Assembly: GCF_000182565.1 (NCBI RefSeq)
Contig: NW_015971556.1
Coordinates: forward strand, 309,944-373,943
DNA from: Spizellomyces punctatus DAOM BR117
Lineage: Eukaryota; Chytridiomycota; Chytridiomycetes; Spizellomycetales; Spizellomycetaceae
DNA length: 64,000 nt
Direction of reading: 5' to 3'
Below, in pieces: positions 33,468-47,401 of this stretch (its first letter is position 1; every line of letters begins with the position of its first letter). The notes below the pieces were generated by a model. The model had not been told where the DNA came from and did no database searches. It saw only the letters and a program-made list of their open reading frames with translations. Both the position numbers and the translations under genes were made by a program.

Positions 33468-36400
33468 TTACTGGGCCGTCTTCTTCTCTCGATTGTGTGC
33501 AGCTTGCCGAATCAATGCCTCGATGAAGGAATGTTGCTGCGCGTTCAAGGCCTGTCTGACGAGAGACGCTGACTCCGGGTTCCCCGCCAGCCGCTGCATC
33601 GTCCTTTCAAATTGTGAGTACGCTTCAATATGGTCGAGCGGGGTGGTGAAGAATACATCTTCCTCTAATTCTTCCACATCCCAATCATCATCGTCATCCT
33701 CGAAAACGGCATCTTGCGCGGACCCATTTTGCCGACTCTCAGCGGCACTATGAGCCAACATTTCAAGATATTTATCGTCATCGTCGAGGACGTCACAATC
33801 ATCATCTAATCGCTATGTTAATACTTCTATGCATCTGAATAACGATGCATTTAATGCCATTACCAGGTGCATCCGTGAAAAAGATCTCTGCGTCCTCATC
33901 TTCTTCCACATCCTGCTCGTCTTCGTCGTCCAGACCCTCGGCATACATTTTTTCTTCTGCTTCTCTTGCTACAAGTATATTAGACTCTATATAGAAACGT
34001 GCCGCGAAATCAAGCTACTCTACCTTGTATGGCTTCTGGATATGATTCAAACACCTGCAGAACACAAAGAAGAACCTGAGTCCAGCCGGGCCCCTGGAGG
34101 GATGGTGGAATTTGATTCAAAGGAAGGTCAAGGATTGCCAGAAGTGCTAGGATACACAATTTTTTGTCATGCACGCGCTTGAAATCACCAAGGTTCTTGA
34201 ACCAGAACTCGAGCACGGCAGCTGTCGCCGCTTTTTGCTCTAGCAACACCAAGGTACCCGCCGGGTTATAGTAAATTCCATTGATCACCACTTCGAGGCA
34301 TCGCACTTTAAACCCGGCTTTCTTAAGCCGACCGCTCTTTTGAATATAGGGAAGAGCCAATTCCAGGAAGCGTGGTACATACTGGCGCCAGAACTGTCAG
34401 TGTATATCTTCCTAGGGCTAATACAAGACTTGCACTAACCACGTCCACATGTCCACGGAGGTTGAGAAGGATAGCCTCTATCAGATCACAAGCACGGCTC
34501 CTATTTGTATCTGTGAGATGCTCATTATCCTCTCGTAGCACGGTCTGGATGATATCGTAGATCTGTTCTTGATGTTCCTTGCTCTGTGCGAAAGTTTCCT
34601 TGCCGAAGGACACGTAATTCTCCAGACAATTTGCCATCTCATCGATATAATCGACGGCATCGGTTTTGAACGCTTGATATATCAGCGGCCAGATGTCCCA
34701 CATGACGCGCGAAATCGCCTTCGCACAAAATGTCGTCGTTTCGATGATATCAAAGGTTTCGTCGTACAAATCTAAGGTTAACGAAAATTTAGGAAACTTT
34801 GTTTCAAGACATGGTCCACCAAACGATCGAACATGTACCAATGACATTATGTTGAAGTACAAAAGTAAGCGCGGGTGCCACAATAACTTCCAGCTCTACG
34901 GATATCTGCGGGGATGCTTCCATAGCGAGCACCAGGGTACACAGTGTGCGTAGGACACCCTGTGCTGCCGCCGTCTTCTCTTCCAACGACTCGTCATATT
35001 CCATATCCTCGTTTTCAGTGCTAACCTCTGCCATCAAGCGGACGAAGGTATCGCGCTGAGAGAGATGATCAGATCAACAGAGGAAAAATAGACACTGAAG
35101 ATCTCACCAGTTGGGTAGCAAGTTGAATAGCAAACGGCGCCAGCTCTTCGGAATAGTCCGCTACGAGAGTTTCTAAGACCTGTGTCAATGTTTCCATGTC
35201 CACCTCGTTCGTCAGGTTCATTAGGGCTGACAAAAAGTAAATACAAAATCAGTGGTCGAGATTTAATTGGATCATTATCACTAGACGTGGGCTACCTTGA
35301 ATAATACTTTGAACGTGTGGTTTCATTGCTTCATAGACTGTTCCATGTTTAGTTCTCGATGTGACCCATCGATGCCCAAGCCAATCCGATGTACTTACTC
35401 ATCGGGATTTTTAGATATATCCGCAGAGCTAGGGCCGCTGACACTCGGACGGGTAGGTCTGAGTCGACAAGGCAGTCGAGAACTCCTCGGAAAGCCATCT
35501 GCTGGTTCCCTTCATTCTCAAACACGAGACCCTCGTAGCTTAGCAATGTTTCGCATGCCTGTTGCAAGGAAAGAGTTTACATATGGGACTATCCACATGC
35601 ATGAGCAGGCACGGAAAATATGCACACATACCCGCGCGCGCAAGAATGCATGACTGCTCTTCAATTCCGGTAATACATGTGTGACAATAAATTGCTCAAG
35701 ATGTCCTTTGATGGGGGATTTCTATAGTGCGGGAAGCAGTTATGAATTTGAAGCACCAATGCCGAGAAATTAATATTACATTATCTAGTGCCAACGGAGC
35801 AAGACATGACATCATCTTTAGAGCTCCATCCTTATGACGAGGGTTCCGCTGCTCCTGGGAAGTTTCTTCATACCTAGTGTTCAACAATAAGCCCGTGACG
35901 AGGGATGTTCAATAGCTTTATCATGTTGCTCTGCTTACCTGGCGATAATCGTGTTTATAAGGCTCACAATGGGCACAAATGTTTTAGATCTAAGCTTCGC
36001 GATATCGAAAAGCAACGTCTCCACTGCGTGAACCGGACTTCGAAAATCTTCGAGAGGATTGTCGATCTTCTTATGGACGTACTCTACCGGATCTGTATTC
36101 CATAGTTCCTCATCCTCTTCGTTGAAGCACAAAAGCGGGAAGACAAATTGCAAAATAATGGCTTCCAGATGGGGTTTGATGATATTCCAGGTTCCTACCG
36201 GTTTCACGCTGGTTGCCAATGGTCAGCCTGCTGTTGGTAGATGACCACTCACTATCTCGTGACAAACCATTTAGTGACAAAATCCGCGAGGTGCTGTTTG
36301 ACTCTTGCAGACATCCAGACCCCCGATACCAATTGCTCGATCTGCTTCATGTATACATTGAGAATGTTTGGCGCAAAATGCTCCATAAACACTATAGAGA

Positions 36401-37613
36401 AACTATGGTATGCTTTCTCGGGCTTCCGGCCATATCTACTGGGAGATAAGTAACCCGCTACCGGCCAGAGCTGTAAAATGATCGCTTACCGTTCAAACAA
36501 GGTGTTTAAGCAGCTATACGCCCATTTCTTAGCTTTCCACCACGGATGTTTTTCGCGCTCCAATGCATCAGCGGGCATGGCGGGCATGTCAATGGGCAGC
36601 GTTTTCTCAATGACTTGCACGAATAGTGTGCCCCAAGGAACCAAGGATGACGACTCTTGCTGAGTCTTTGAAAGTGACATCTATCAAATTACAGAAGTTG
36701 AATGTGTGAGTAGTAGTGCACTGGGCGCGTCCAGCACACACTGAACAGCTATCACACCCTAATGGTTGCATTGTATGTTTTCAAGATCGTCTTTAACATA
36801 TCTCCAGCTTCAACATCGGTCAAGGGTACGAGTCTGGTTCCCACTGAGTGCAGTATTGGCAGCCCCCTTTCGATAAGCTCGTCCAAAAACTGCCGCTTTT
36901 CAGGTTTCGCCCATCTGTTGTACGAGCACGATGAGCTCTAATAATTTCAGGCATGGCTCATTCACTTACTGAAAACACTTGACGAATTCTTGCACAGCGG
37001 CGAGGCCTCCGTACACCGACGCTTGATCCTGAGCTTGTACCATATTCATCGAGTCTTGAAGGAACTGCGGCCAAAGGCCTTGGGCATAATCGTACTGCAG
37101 CATGCGACCCAGACAGGTGATCAACTGTACTCTTCAACGGTAGCCAGGACAGTTGTTTAGAAATGTCACCAATAGTGTCAGAAGGCCAGCAAACATGGGT
37201 GATATCAACGTTTTACCATCTCATCAGAGTTTCAAATACCAACCTTATGTTAGCTGGAAGCTCTACTATTGCTCGAAGTATGTGCTGCCGCACAAATAGC
37301 TTATCCCCTTCATTCACAGGCTTTTTGCTTTCAGGATCCCAACCTCGCTGGAGTCGATTCTTGAAGTAAATTGCAGCTTGGGTGATAAATCGCTTAGGGT
37401 TGTGTATGGTAAAAAGACAAGTTCAGTCGTCAGGACGGTACCTGCTTGACGCACGGCAACATTGGCATCAGAGGTTCCCAAAATTTGCAGGACGCCAGGC
37501 AGAAATCCTACGGATTCTTCTGCCTTACGCAATTCAAGTTCTGCCTGCATTCGAACATTATGGTCAGGATGCACAGTAGCCTCGAAGAGTCGATAAAGCA
37601 CGCCGGCGTCCAT
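33468..37613 (-). CDS. Importin-7/8-like karyopherin (importin-beta superfamily)
   Basis: Nuclear import receptor binding RanGTP and cargo. The start at 37613 (MDAGVLYRLFEATVHPD) gives the importin N-terminal HEAT region: VRMQAELELRKAEES, VAVRQAG, and after an intron AAIYFKNRLQRGWDPESKKPV and DKLFVRQHILRAIVELP. Downstream minus-strand exons contain HPWWKAKKWAYSCLNTLFER and FVFPLLCFNEEDEELWNTDPVEYVHKK-type sequence, matching importin-7/8 (yeast Sxm1/Nmd5). The C-terminus is an acidic patch (EDDDDDWDVEELEEDV) and a helix ending HNREKKTAQ. Exons are many and short; not every junction was worked out, so the internal structure is approximate. It is convergent with the MYST gene; stops are 82 bp apart. 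Confidence 0.85.
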
Positions 37614-37885
37614 CTTTGCCAATGGGCGATTCTTCAGTTCCAAATGTGACTGCGAGTGAAATTGGAAATTGGTCGACAAAAAAAATTATACCGCGTGTGT
37701 CACGATGTTCAACGTTCACCCCAGACCAATGCTGGTAATAAACCTTTTAGCACCAGAGTTCGCTGGTTAATGTAGGGTATACTGCAGTGCGCAAATACAT
37801 TGGAACTGAATGAAATAAAGGGAACGGTAACGGCAAGCTTGTTGGCAATAACAGTTTGAGTAATTTTTGTTCGGTCCCAACCGTA
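37614..37885. other. Intergenic region between two minus-strand genes
   Basis: 272 bp upstream of the importin start codon and downstream of the glucosidase stop. No gene or clear element seen. Confidence 0.5.
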
Positions 37886-40800
37886 TTACGTGTATATCTC
37901 AGCCATTATAAGCACTATGAGTGCGGTCCAGCCCGTAAAAGGATGGGATCGCTTTCCAGTCCCGTCGATAGAGGAGTACTGTTCCCAGACATATCCGGTA
38001 CGGCGGTATTCCTATAACAATGTTCAGATACCTTAGCTTCGACGGGAACAGACGCGGTCATCATCAAACGAATACCTTAAAAACATTCTCTATTAGGTTC
38101 CTGCGCAGCTCGCGGTATATACGTTGCGCCCTTTCCTGGTGGGGTCCAGGTTCATGAATATAGTTCTAAATCGCAGGAATCAACATTAACTAACGTACAA
38201 CAGGGGAGCGTGCCGATATCATATCTACCTTGTATAAGCTGGAAAGCGCAAGATAGTTGATATTTATCCAAATTGGCCCACGCCAATAATTTTCCCCTGT
38301 GTTGTAGTATTCATCATCTTTGCTTAAGGATGCTAATCCGAACGGAGTCCACAAGTGTCTTGGATCTTCCATCAAGTCTAAAACTGACCCCAAATATGGG
38401 GAATCCGGACCAAGGAGACCAAGAAGAAGCGGGAACAAGCTAACGTAGCCCTTGTGAACCACGTAATAGGAACGGCCTAATTGGAGGAAAGGAGTGAGGT
38501 GGGAACGGCGATTGGTAGTATCACACGATATAACCTTTCTCATCGATTGACAAATCACAGAATGTCTTGGACGCTGGATTCCAATGCAAATCTGTATGAA
38601 AAGGTACTTCAGTATCCCGATACCGCACATAGGAAATGCCGGTACCTTCTAAGCTTTGCAGCATACGTCTCTCGTCCTCGAAGAGCAGACCTGTGTCCTC
38701 TTTTTCACCGATTTCCTGGGCAATTTCTTTCAGTGTTCTTGCGTAGAACGCCATCCATGAAAGGAGGTCTACGTGTAATTCCCCAGAATGAGGAAGTACG
38801 GCCCTGGGGTAATCATCCAATCCTTAAACCCGATACTAGCGCATTAACAAACTCTCCACGCACATGGATTTCGTCAATAGAATATTTACCACTAGTTAAA
38901 GTATGAATTCCCTGTCGACCGCGCCAGCGATATCCCTCTCCTCCCCGAGCTTTGCGGCCGCCAACTCTCTCATCACCCCACTGCGTTTCGCGGAACCATT
39001 CGTACTGCTTCTTAAACCTCCTGTAAATGTCCCGCAAAAACGACATGGCGAGCTCTTTGTCCAGAAGGTGGCGATTTATTACAACATTGATATCAGTGGC
39101 AGCCACGCTGCGCAAACCACCTAGAAGCGAAAGCTCAATCTCTTCAAGTTGTTTATTCTTTTGTGCAATAATGGAGTAACTTTACCTTCCTGCAGCGCTT
39201 GAGATTGAGCGCGTAAACGCTCCATGAAGGCTTTAATACTCATAACGAGGGTGGGAGGATTCGCGAAGTGGGGATATTGGGTTTGGAATTCAGCAGGCAC
39301 CTGTACTTGATTTACTATCTTGAACCGGACCATGTAAAGTCAATATTTGAACGATACCTTGCTCCGTGCTTCTTCTCCCAATATCTGCTCACGTGCAACC
39401 CATCCGTCGTCATCTATGAGGGCTGCCCAGTGGGCAACGACATCCAGGCTACCAGAGATAGGATAAGTTGTGACAAAGAGAACCACCGCTACAATGATGT
39501 GACCGACCTCAAGTCATTATCCCATTGGCCTATAAGCAGTTGATGGAAACCTTCGTCCCTAATCAATAGGATTAGATGCAGAATCGTAGACGTCAGCTGG
39601 TTCGTTATATTACCAAAGAAACCCCCTAGGGAAAAAGGGGCGGCTAGGTACGGCTGTGAACAACGAAGTTGGACCTTCATGTTGAGGTGCGGGCTGCGGT
39701 CCTGCCGTTTCCAGCATGTCGGCGTCGAAGTAGTCGTCTGACAAGTCATCCATCTCCTGAATGTAGTCTACCGGCTCTGTCACATCGACCTTTTTAAGGG
39801 CCCTGTCGACAATGCTTGTGCCGTAGAAATATCTAAAGCCTCGACGAATTAGATGACACAAGTTTTAACATATTCAATTTATTGCAGCCACTTATCGGTG
39901 GCAAGCATATCAACCTACCCAAGACCCCCAATCATATTACCCAGCAACGACTGTGCAAAAGCAACCTGCGTGTCATTGAACCCTTTCTCATATAGACGAA
40001 AAGAATCCTCAAAACGAGAATCGAACTTTTGAGAGGCGGAGTTCAAAATGCCGTTCAAAACTGCGCCGGAGAATCGATCGGCTAATGACCGAACCAAGGC
40101 GTCAAAATCAGCCGTGCTTACTGTTCAGTCATTAGTCTTACCATCTGCAGCATTGGGACTCCCTCCATGAGATCTGGCAGATTTAGAGAGGAAAACTACG
40201 TCGAACTGGAGGGTGATGTTCAGCAGTGTCAAAATTGATGCTCACGAGCGGATATACCTGAAATGGTGGTTTCAGAATTTTTTGGAATACATATACATTG
40301 CAGCTGGATGCTGGCCGATCTTCCAGGAAGAAAACGTGGGCAGGATGTGGAGGTGGATCCCGGTACTTTAAGAGTTTCTCTTGTGCATCTGATAAAATTC
40401 GGCGCTGAACGGCATCTTGGACCAAGGCAGGTCAGCAAGCAGGTGAGTCCTTCCCAGGTGATCCTCAACGGACCTTTTATTTGCCAGATGTGTTCGCTGG
40501 GCAGGTCGAACCCTGCCACGTGCGTTTCAGAAAGATCTGGAAGATCGTAGGTCGACGGATACGGACCGCCCCGCGGCGATCGATTATCAGGATCTGTTAT
40601 TTTACTTGGTCATTGTGGCAACACTGCTTGCAAAAGTAATACATACGGTCGACAATGGTCACCGCAAACTCCCCCAGCTCTCTAGTTTTGCCTCGTAAGA
40701 ATGTTGGCTACGTTAAAATGAGACAGGTAACAGTATAATCTTGAATGTCAGTGCCTTTGATGAAAAAGACAACTACTGTCGCCGAGTAGCCTCTGAACCA

Positions 40801-41642
40801 TATGCTTCACAAACCTCCGAACCTGACTGCTCCAGATTCATTTCACCCTCCCCATCCATTCCAATGTAAAAGAGTACTGATATATCTGAATCTGATATTT
40901 CTTGAAAAAATAACATTACGATAACTTCTGTTGACGGATGTCCATTAAAGAACTCACCAGAATCTTCCAAAGCACTGCCTGTTACACGGACAACCCAATC
41001 GCCCCCTATGCACGAGAAAACTCAGACTCGAATTCGCTCTGTATTCAACAAAGTCAATACTACGAACAGACCATGCTCCCCTTCAGGGTTTTTGATAAAA
41101 TCGGTTTGGATGATGATGTGATTGAGCGGATCCCGAATGCCTTGTGTACCATATGTCCGACCATCATGCTTTTGCCAGGAGTAACCAGATAGGCCATCGC
41201 CCTGCTCGCACGTATGTCTTATATCTGAGTCGCTTGCCGATATGAGAAAGCGTGTTTTGTACAGAATCACGTGTATAATAGCCGTACTGTACTTTGTATG
41301 GTTGCGGGTGATATCTCGTTAACACCATACCACATTAGACCAGTCAACAAGGTATTCGGACTTCGCGTACGAGTACCAACTGCAATTGAACGGCAGCTTT
41401 AGCGGGACATGTAGAATTGCGTTTTCGACCATAGACTTACAATACAGGTTTGGTCTATAGGTGCCCCAGTATAGCGACTGGTTTGCAGCTGCCTGAGCAT
41501 TTGCGGTATGCCATGCGTCTTCCGCCTTAACTCCTAGAGCAAGTGTTCCCAATAAAAACCCTATGAGTGCATTCCTTAGTTGAACTGTCACGAAGGAATG
41601 GATGTGTTCGCGCATCGAGATCATGATTGGGAAACGTCCCAT
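37886..41642 (-). CDS. GCS1: Mannosyl-oligosaccharide glucosidase (ER glucosidase I, GH63)
   Basis: Removes the outermost alpha-1,2-glucose from N-linked glycans in the ER. The start (41642) is followed by a hydrophobic signal-anchor (NALIGFLLGTLALGV, about residues 25-40), giving a type II ER protein. GH63 runs: NQSLYWGTYRPNLY, then across an intron FGTRTRSPNTLLTGLMWYG, then IRHTCEQGDGLSGYSW. The middle region has RRGFRYFYGTSIVD on the minus strand; the C-terminal catalytic barrel includes YWRGPIWININYLALSSLYK, HEPGPHQERAQ, and GYVWEQYSSIDGTGKRSHPFTGWT, with the C-terminal stop at 37886-37888. Exons are numerous (introns ~55-70 nt); several joins were verified, not all. Catalytic acid/base residues lie in conserved GH63 blocks but were not individually mapped. 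Confidence 0.9.
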
Positions 41643-41762
41643 GTAACAGTCAGTCGTCTCTGGCTGTGGTGTGTGGCTGGGCGTTCAATGACTACGCCAC
41701 TCAACATTGAATTGTTTTTGTTGAAATGCAACTGCAGGTCAAATTGGTCCTTGCCTCAACCA
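41643..41762. promoter_or_regulatory. Compact divergent promoter (GCS1 and BMS1)
   Basis: Only 120 bp lie between the two start codons, so the genes must share a promoter. A CCAAT box (ACCAATGG) overlaps the BMS1 ATG at about 41758-41765. No TATA box is seen. Confidence 0.5.
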
Positions 41763-44700
41763 ATGGACAATCCAACGAAGGCCCACCGACCGCGGCAGTC
41801 AGGCCCGAAAGCAGAGAAGAAAAACAAGTCTAAGAAGAACGCCGAAAAGAATAACCCACAGGTAAGTTTACGTCTAGTGGTATCGAACGATGTCACCCTT
41901 TCGCCAACTTCGTTGCCGCTGCTTTGGGGAACAGGCGTTCGCCTCATTCTCCGGAAAGAAGGCCGATCGTATTATCAGAAGGAACCTCGATAAGGAGCAG
42001 CACAAGCTACATGTCCCGCTTGTAGATCGCACGCCGCTCGAGGCCCCGCCTGTGGTTGTTGCAGTCGTCGGGCCTCCTGGAGTAAGTGCTCCAATATCTG
42101 GTCACTGCAGGATTTGTTTTGGCAGGTCATCATTGAAATCCCGGTTTTAGACAGGAAAGACAACATTGATCAGGTCTCTTGTCAAGCGGTACACGAAGCA
42201 TAATTTGGCAGATATTAAGGGCCCGATCACTGTCGTTAGCGGCAAACATCGAAGGCTCACTTTCATCGAGTGCAACAATGACGTAAATTCAATGATAGAT
42301 ATTGGTAAAATTGCAGATTTGGTCCTTCTGCTAATTGACGCGAGCTTTGGGATGGAAATGGTAATAGCAGGTGGACATACGATTCTCGATTGACATTATC
42401 TTACATCAGGCTTTTCCACCAGGAAACATTTGAATTCTTAAACATCTTGCAAGCTCACGGGTTTCCGAAGGTGATGGGAGTTTTGACGCACTTAGATAAA
42501 TTCAAAGACAATAAAAGGCTGCGGAAGACTAAAAAGCGCTTGAAACATCGCTTTTGGACCGAGATCTATCAAGGAGCTAAGCTTTTTTATCTATCCGGTT
42601 TGATCAACGGGCGATATCCTAAGAACGAGATTATGAACCTCTCCCGATTCATATCGGTTATGAAGTTTCGTCCGCTGGTTTGGCGAAATGCCCATCCCTA
42701 CTTGCTTGCAGATCGTGTTGAGGATCTAACGGACCCAGAAACAGTACGTGGTAACCCCAAATGTGATCGAACCGTGTCGGTATATGGTTACGCGAGGGGA
42801 ACAAATCTCAAACCTACACTAAAGGTTAGGTCCTTCGTGATTGGTTATTCGGTTGTTTACGGGAGTGTAACCGTTCATCAATGTTGCCTCGCTAGGTGCA
42901 TATTCCTGGAGTTGGTGACCAAAATATCGCGGATATCACCTTGCTGCCTGATCCCTGCCCTATACCTGACAAAGTTCGGAAGACACTTAATGACAAGCAC
43001 AAGCTCATCTACGCCCCCATGTCCGATGTTGGTGGAATCTTGTACGATAAAGATGCTGTATATATCAATGTCCCTGGAACTTTTTCCAGGAAGACGGAAG
43101 GAGATGGAGCAGACATTGATAGTAGGGATTGACACTGACAATTCGCTATGAAGACAATGCCTAACCAAAGTTCCCTTAACAGGTGATGCCGGTCAAGATC
43201 CAGGAGAACGCATGGTGATGGATCTGCAGAATGCGTCGCTGACCTTTGCCGACAAGATGCGGCAGAGCGAACTGCGAATCTTCCAATCATCCGCTAGCGT
43301 GCGCGGTTACCAAGAAAGCGCGCCATGGAGGGAAGGGAAAGAGGATAGTCAGGACGTCACGTCCGAAGAATCCGACGATGGAGACCCTGAAGAAATTTAC
43401 AGTGCAGGAGAAAGTAGTGATGAGAATGAGGACTCGGACCATGTGCTAAGCGATTCAGAAGAGAGCGACTTGGACAACACCACTGCATCCTGCGATGGTC
43501 GAGTTCGACGACGGCTCTCGACAAAGTTGCTTGGGGAAGATACACAGCCAGCGTTCGAACCAGATGTGGCGTTTGCCGATTCGGACAGTGACCTGGATAG
43601 CGAAGAGCTGTACGAAGATGGAAGCGGTTCGATGAGGTGGAAAGAGAGAATACTGGAAAGAGGAAAGCATGCCTTTTCTGCCAAGCGCCGTGTCAATCTT
43701 ATGGACCAGGTGTACATTCAGAATGAAGGATCTGACTTGCTATCGGTTGGTTCGGTCGATCCTGAAGTTGCAGACGAAGGGGGCTTGTTCCACGTTAGAA
43801 AGGCGGTGCACACAGACGAACGATCCCTTGCTTTGGTAGACACTTGCAAAATCGAAGTCGGTCTACAGTCACGGATAGACTCTCCTCATGATGAGTTTCT
43901 TTCCTCTATACGCACCCGTTTCGTTACGTCGCAGTCTAATCCCGTCAGTGACATGAATCCGGTCGTGGGAGATGAGGAAGAAATATATGGTGACTTTGAG
44001 GATCTTGAGAATGGGGAGAATATCGAAATCCCTCATGGAAGCGATGAGCAGCCCACCCACGTAACACCGGCAGGTGACATGCTTTCTCTAGCAAAAAAGA
44101 AGGAAGAGCTCAAGCGGAAGTTTGATGCTGAGTATGACGGCAGCGACGATGAGAACAATTCCAACAACGTGTATGAGAGCGTAAAAGAGGATCTGTTGAA
44201 ACAGCAGGAGATCAACCGAGAAGAATTCTTAAATGAGGATCCACAATTGAGAGCGCAGTTAGAGGGGTATCGGCCTGGCAGCTATATCCGAGTGATTCTC
44301 CATGACGTACCTTGTGAGTTGGTGGAAAATTTCGATCCCACATATCCGGTTGTCGTCGGAGGATTGTTACCATCTGAAGAGAACTTCGGCTTCATGCAAG
44401 TGAGTTTTAAGAGAAATTCCGTTGAATCTTAAAATGTAGGCAGTTCTGACGTCGATCTTCATCTTAATAGGTGCGCATCAAACGCCATCGCTGGCATAAG
44501 AAAATTCTGAAGACGAATGATCCGCTGATCTTCTCTCTTGGGTGGAGACGATTTCAAAGTATACCCATATATTCTTTGAATGATGGAACGCGCAACAGGA
44601 TGCTGAAGTACACCCCAGAGCACATGCATTGTCTGGCGACCTTCTATGGTGAATAAGTACTCTTGGCACTTATAGGGAAAAAAATAATTAAAGACAGTTA

Positions 44701-45847
44701 CCTGTAGGACCAATCACCCCACCGAACACTGGGTTTTGTGCTTTCCAATCAATATCAGAAAACATGGTGCGACGCAAAACGTGATGGTCGTTGTTGTTTA
44801 GGAAACTATTGTCTTACAGTGTTTCTAGTCAGCATTTCGTCTGAGTGCTACGGGCGTGGTACTGGATGTTGACAAAAGCACGGAAATCGTGAAGAAGTTG
44901 AAACTGACTGGCACGCCTTCAAAAGTGTTCAAGAACACCGCTTTTATCAAAGATATGTTTACAACGGGATTGGAAGTGGCAAAATTTGAAGGGGCGAGTA
45001 TTCGAACCGTTAGTGGGATTCGCGGACAGGTTAAAAAACATGTTGGGGTGAGTTACCAAGGGTGTGTACCCGTATCGGGATCGCTCTTGACCAACCCATT
45101 ATCGCAGAATCCGGAAGGGACCTTCCGTGCTACTTTTGAAGACAAGATCTTGATGAGTGGTACGGTCATAAGAATGCGTATCCATTTTGTCTGATGCTAA
45201 CTTCTCTGCTTTCCAGATATCGTTTTCCTTCGTGCATGGTACCCAGTGAAACCGAAGAAGTTCTATAATCCTGTGTCTTCCCTGCTGCTTTCGCAGAAGG
45301 AGGTGTGGACAGGAATGCGTACCGTGGGTCAATTACGACGGGACGAAGGAATGCGAACTCCAGTCAATGCTGACTCGAGATACAAGGTTGGCCATTCGGA
45401 TCTCCCCGCTGAGAAGATTATATTCATGCTCACTACTATTAATCATAGCCCATTGAGCGACAAGCGCGCAAATTCAACAAACTGCGCATACCGAAGACGC
45501 TTCAAGCTGACCTACCCTTTGCATCCAAACCGAAGCATATGAAAAAGCAGAGTAAACCCTCCCTTCTCGCACGACGGGCCGTGGTTCTTGAGCCGCATGA
45601 GAAGAAGGTGGCAAATCTTCTGCAGGCTCTCAATACCATCCATAAGGCGAAGGATCAAAAGCAAAAAGAGAAAAACGCGGTCAAACGCCAACAGTACCTG
45701 AAGAAAAAGGAAATCGATGACCAGGCAACAGCACATATACAGAAGGAACGCAGAAAAGACTTCCACCGAGCTGAGGGGAAAAAGCGGATGCGCGAGGTTA
45801 CTGTTGCTGAAAAGGCAATGCATAAGAGAGCAAAGGTTAATACATGA
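41763..45847 (+). CDS. BMS1: Ribosome biogenesis GTPase BMS1
   Basis: Nucleolar GTPase of the 90S pre-ribosome (40S assembly). Multi-exon; start [14 protein letters not shown] with basic N-terminus, then [22 protein letters not shown] with the P-loop completed across an intron (42082-42150) as GPPGTGKTTLI. Further G-domain pieces are [19 protein letters not shown] and [16 protein letters not shown]2CN region ([28 protein letters not shown]), a long acidic middle (43,330-44,160, one large exon) and the RIBIOP_C domain ([51 protein letters not shown]) follow. It ends with a Lys/Arg-rich coiled coil. This is the normal BMS1 order. Most junctions follow GT..AG; not all were mapped. Confidence 0.93.
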
Positions 45848-46078
45848 TTGATAGCATGTGTTGTTGGCTGTGTGCTCAGATATGTATCCTAATGTTAGAG
45901 TAACTTTAATGATTGTAAATACTTACTTGGGTGTGTTGTGACCCCTGTGGCTTTTAAGGATTATATTAGTGGGATAGGAGCTGTTGTCCCTATCATTTGG
46001 TGAAAGTAAATTGTATGCACAGAGCAGCCACTACTGGTACCAATATGGATATAAGGAATAACCTATAGTAGTAATTAT
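45848..46078. other. BMS1 3' flank up to the retrotransposon nest
   Basis: 231 bp between the BMS1 stop and the first LTR base. AT-rich, no gene seen. It is the boundary between single-copy sequence and the repeat region. Confidence 0.55.
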
Positions 46079-46587
46079 TGAACTTAGCACTTGGAACACT
46101 GATTTCTCATGTAGAAATCACTTCTGAAAGGCCTAGAAATGCCTGTGACCACTAGTAAGACTTCTGGGTGCAGTAACTTGTAGGATAACACACTTGTATT
46201 AATCCTGAGATGTTCAAAAGTCCCCTTTATATAACCCAGTACATTCTCCAGCCTCTCTCTGCCTTTGTTTGCTGTTTACATGCTTCCGCCCACTTGTTTA
46301 CATGCTCGGCCATGCTCAGCAATGCTCAGCAGCTTCAGCCATGCCTTGGCAAACCTTACCTGAAGATCTAGACCATCACAAACCTTCCAGACCTTCTAAG
46401 AGTGCTTACATGATGATTTACCCCTTTAAATCATTCCCACACACATCTGTGATCATTCTGATTACTCTAAGTCCAATTCCCCATGTTGTAACTCAGCCAA
46501 ATCAGATGTGAACTGTCTCATGACATCCCAGTATGATCTCACATGATTTATAGATCAAACAGCATGGTTTAAGCCTGAATCTCAACA
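46079..46587 (-). repeat. Copia-family LTR, inverted, full length (~509 bp)
   Basis: Reverse complement runs TGTTGAGATTCAGGC... to ...AAGTTCA, a TG...CA LTR. TATATAA (AGGGGAC side) is visible as CCTTTATATAACCC at about 46226-46239. It is joined directly at 46588 to a plus-strand pol fragment, so it is not flanked by its own internal region. Confidence 0.9.
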
Positions 46588-47401
46588 CACCAGAGCAGAA
46601 TGGTGTTGCTGAGAGGATGAACAGGATGCTGGTGGAAATGGGAAGGTGCATGCTGCACCACAGTGGAGTTAGCTACAAGTTCTGGGGTGAGGCAATCATG
46701 ACAGTGGTCTATCTCAGGAACAGGAGCCCCACTGCAGCACTCAGCAACCAATCAACACCATTTCAAGAGTTTACAGGTGGTAAACCAGATTTCCAGCACC
46801 TCAGAGTGTTTGGCTGTGTGGCCTACACTCATATTCCAAAGGAAAAGCAGTCAAAACTTGATGAGAAGGCCAAGAAGGCAGTCATGGTCAGCTACAGCAC
46901 TCAGAGTAAGGCCTACAGACTGTGCGTACCTGAAATGAACCAAGTTGTCATTTCAAGGGACATCATCTTTGACAAAAACTTGATGTGGAGCACTCAGCAG
47001 CAGCTGCAGAGTGTACCACAGCAAGATCAGGAGCTACAGATGCCTCTGGGAGGGGAGCCTTCGTTCTTGGACAACCAAGAAGGGCTAGGGATGGTTCAAG
47101 AGACTCAGAGCCCACCTAGCATCACTCCAGACAACTCTTTAGCATCAGAAGATGATGGAGACGACTTCCAGGATGCTGAGGAAGTGCCAGAGCTCAGCAG
47201 GAAGAGTGCCAGATCCCACAAACCACTGGGAGAGTGGTGGATTGCAAAGCCAACTCAGTCAAATCTGGCTTTTGTCTTCACCATTGGGGAAGTTCCACAG
47301 GAAGAACCCAGCACTCTGGCTGAAGCTAGGACCAGACATGATGCCAAACAGTGGGAGGCAGCTGTCAAAGCAGAATTTGACCCTCTGATGGAGAATCAGA
47401 C
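46588..47401 (+). pseudogene. Copia pol fragment (integrase C-terminus to start of reverse transcriptase)
   Basis: ~814 bp open frame matching the tandem copies from the TPEQNGVAERMNRM integrase region through the linker to MENQT just before RT. It begins mid-gene right at the end of an inverted LTR and ends at an LTR-like sequence, so it is a truncated relic. Several amino-acid differences from the tandem copies suggest it is older. Confidence 0.88.

Noticed and set aside
46071-46592. Target-site duplications flanking the inverted LTR at 46079
   Set aside because: The bases on the left (ATTAT) and right (CACCA) do not match; the LTR abuts a pol fragment, so a TSD is not expected.
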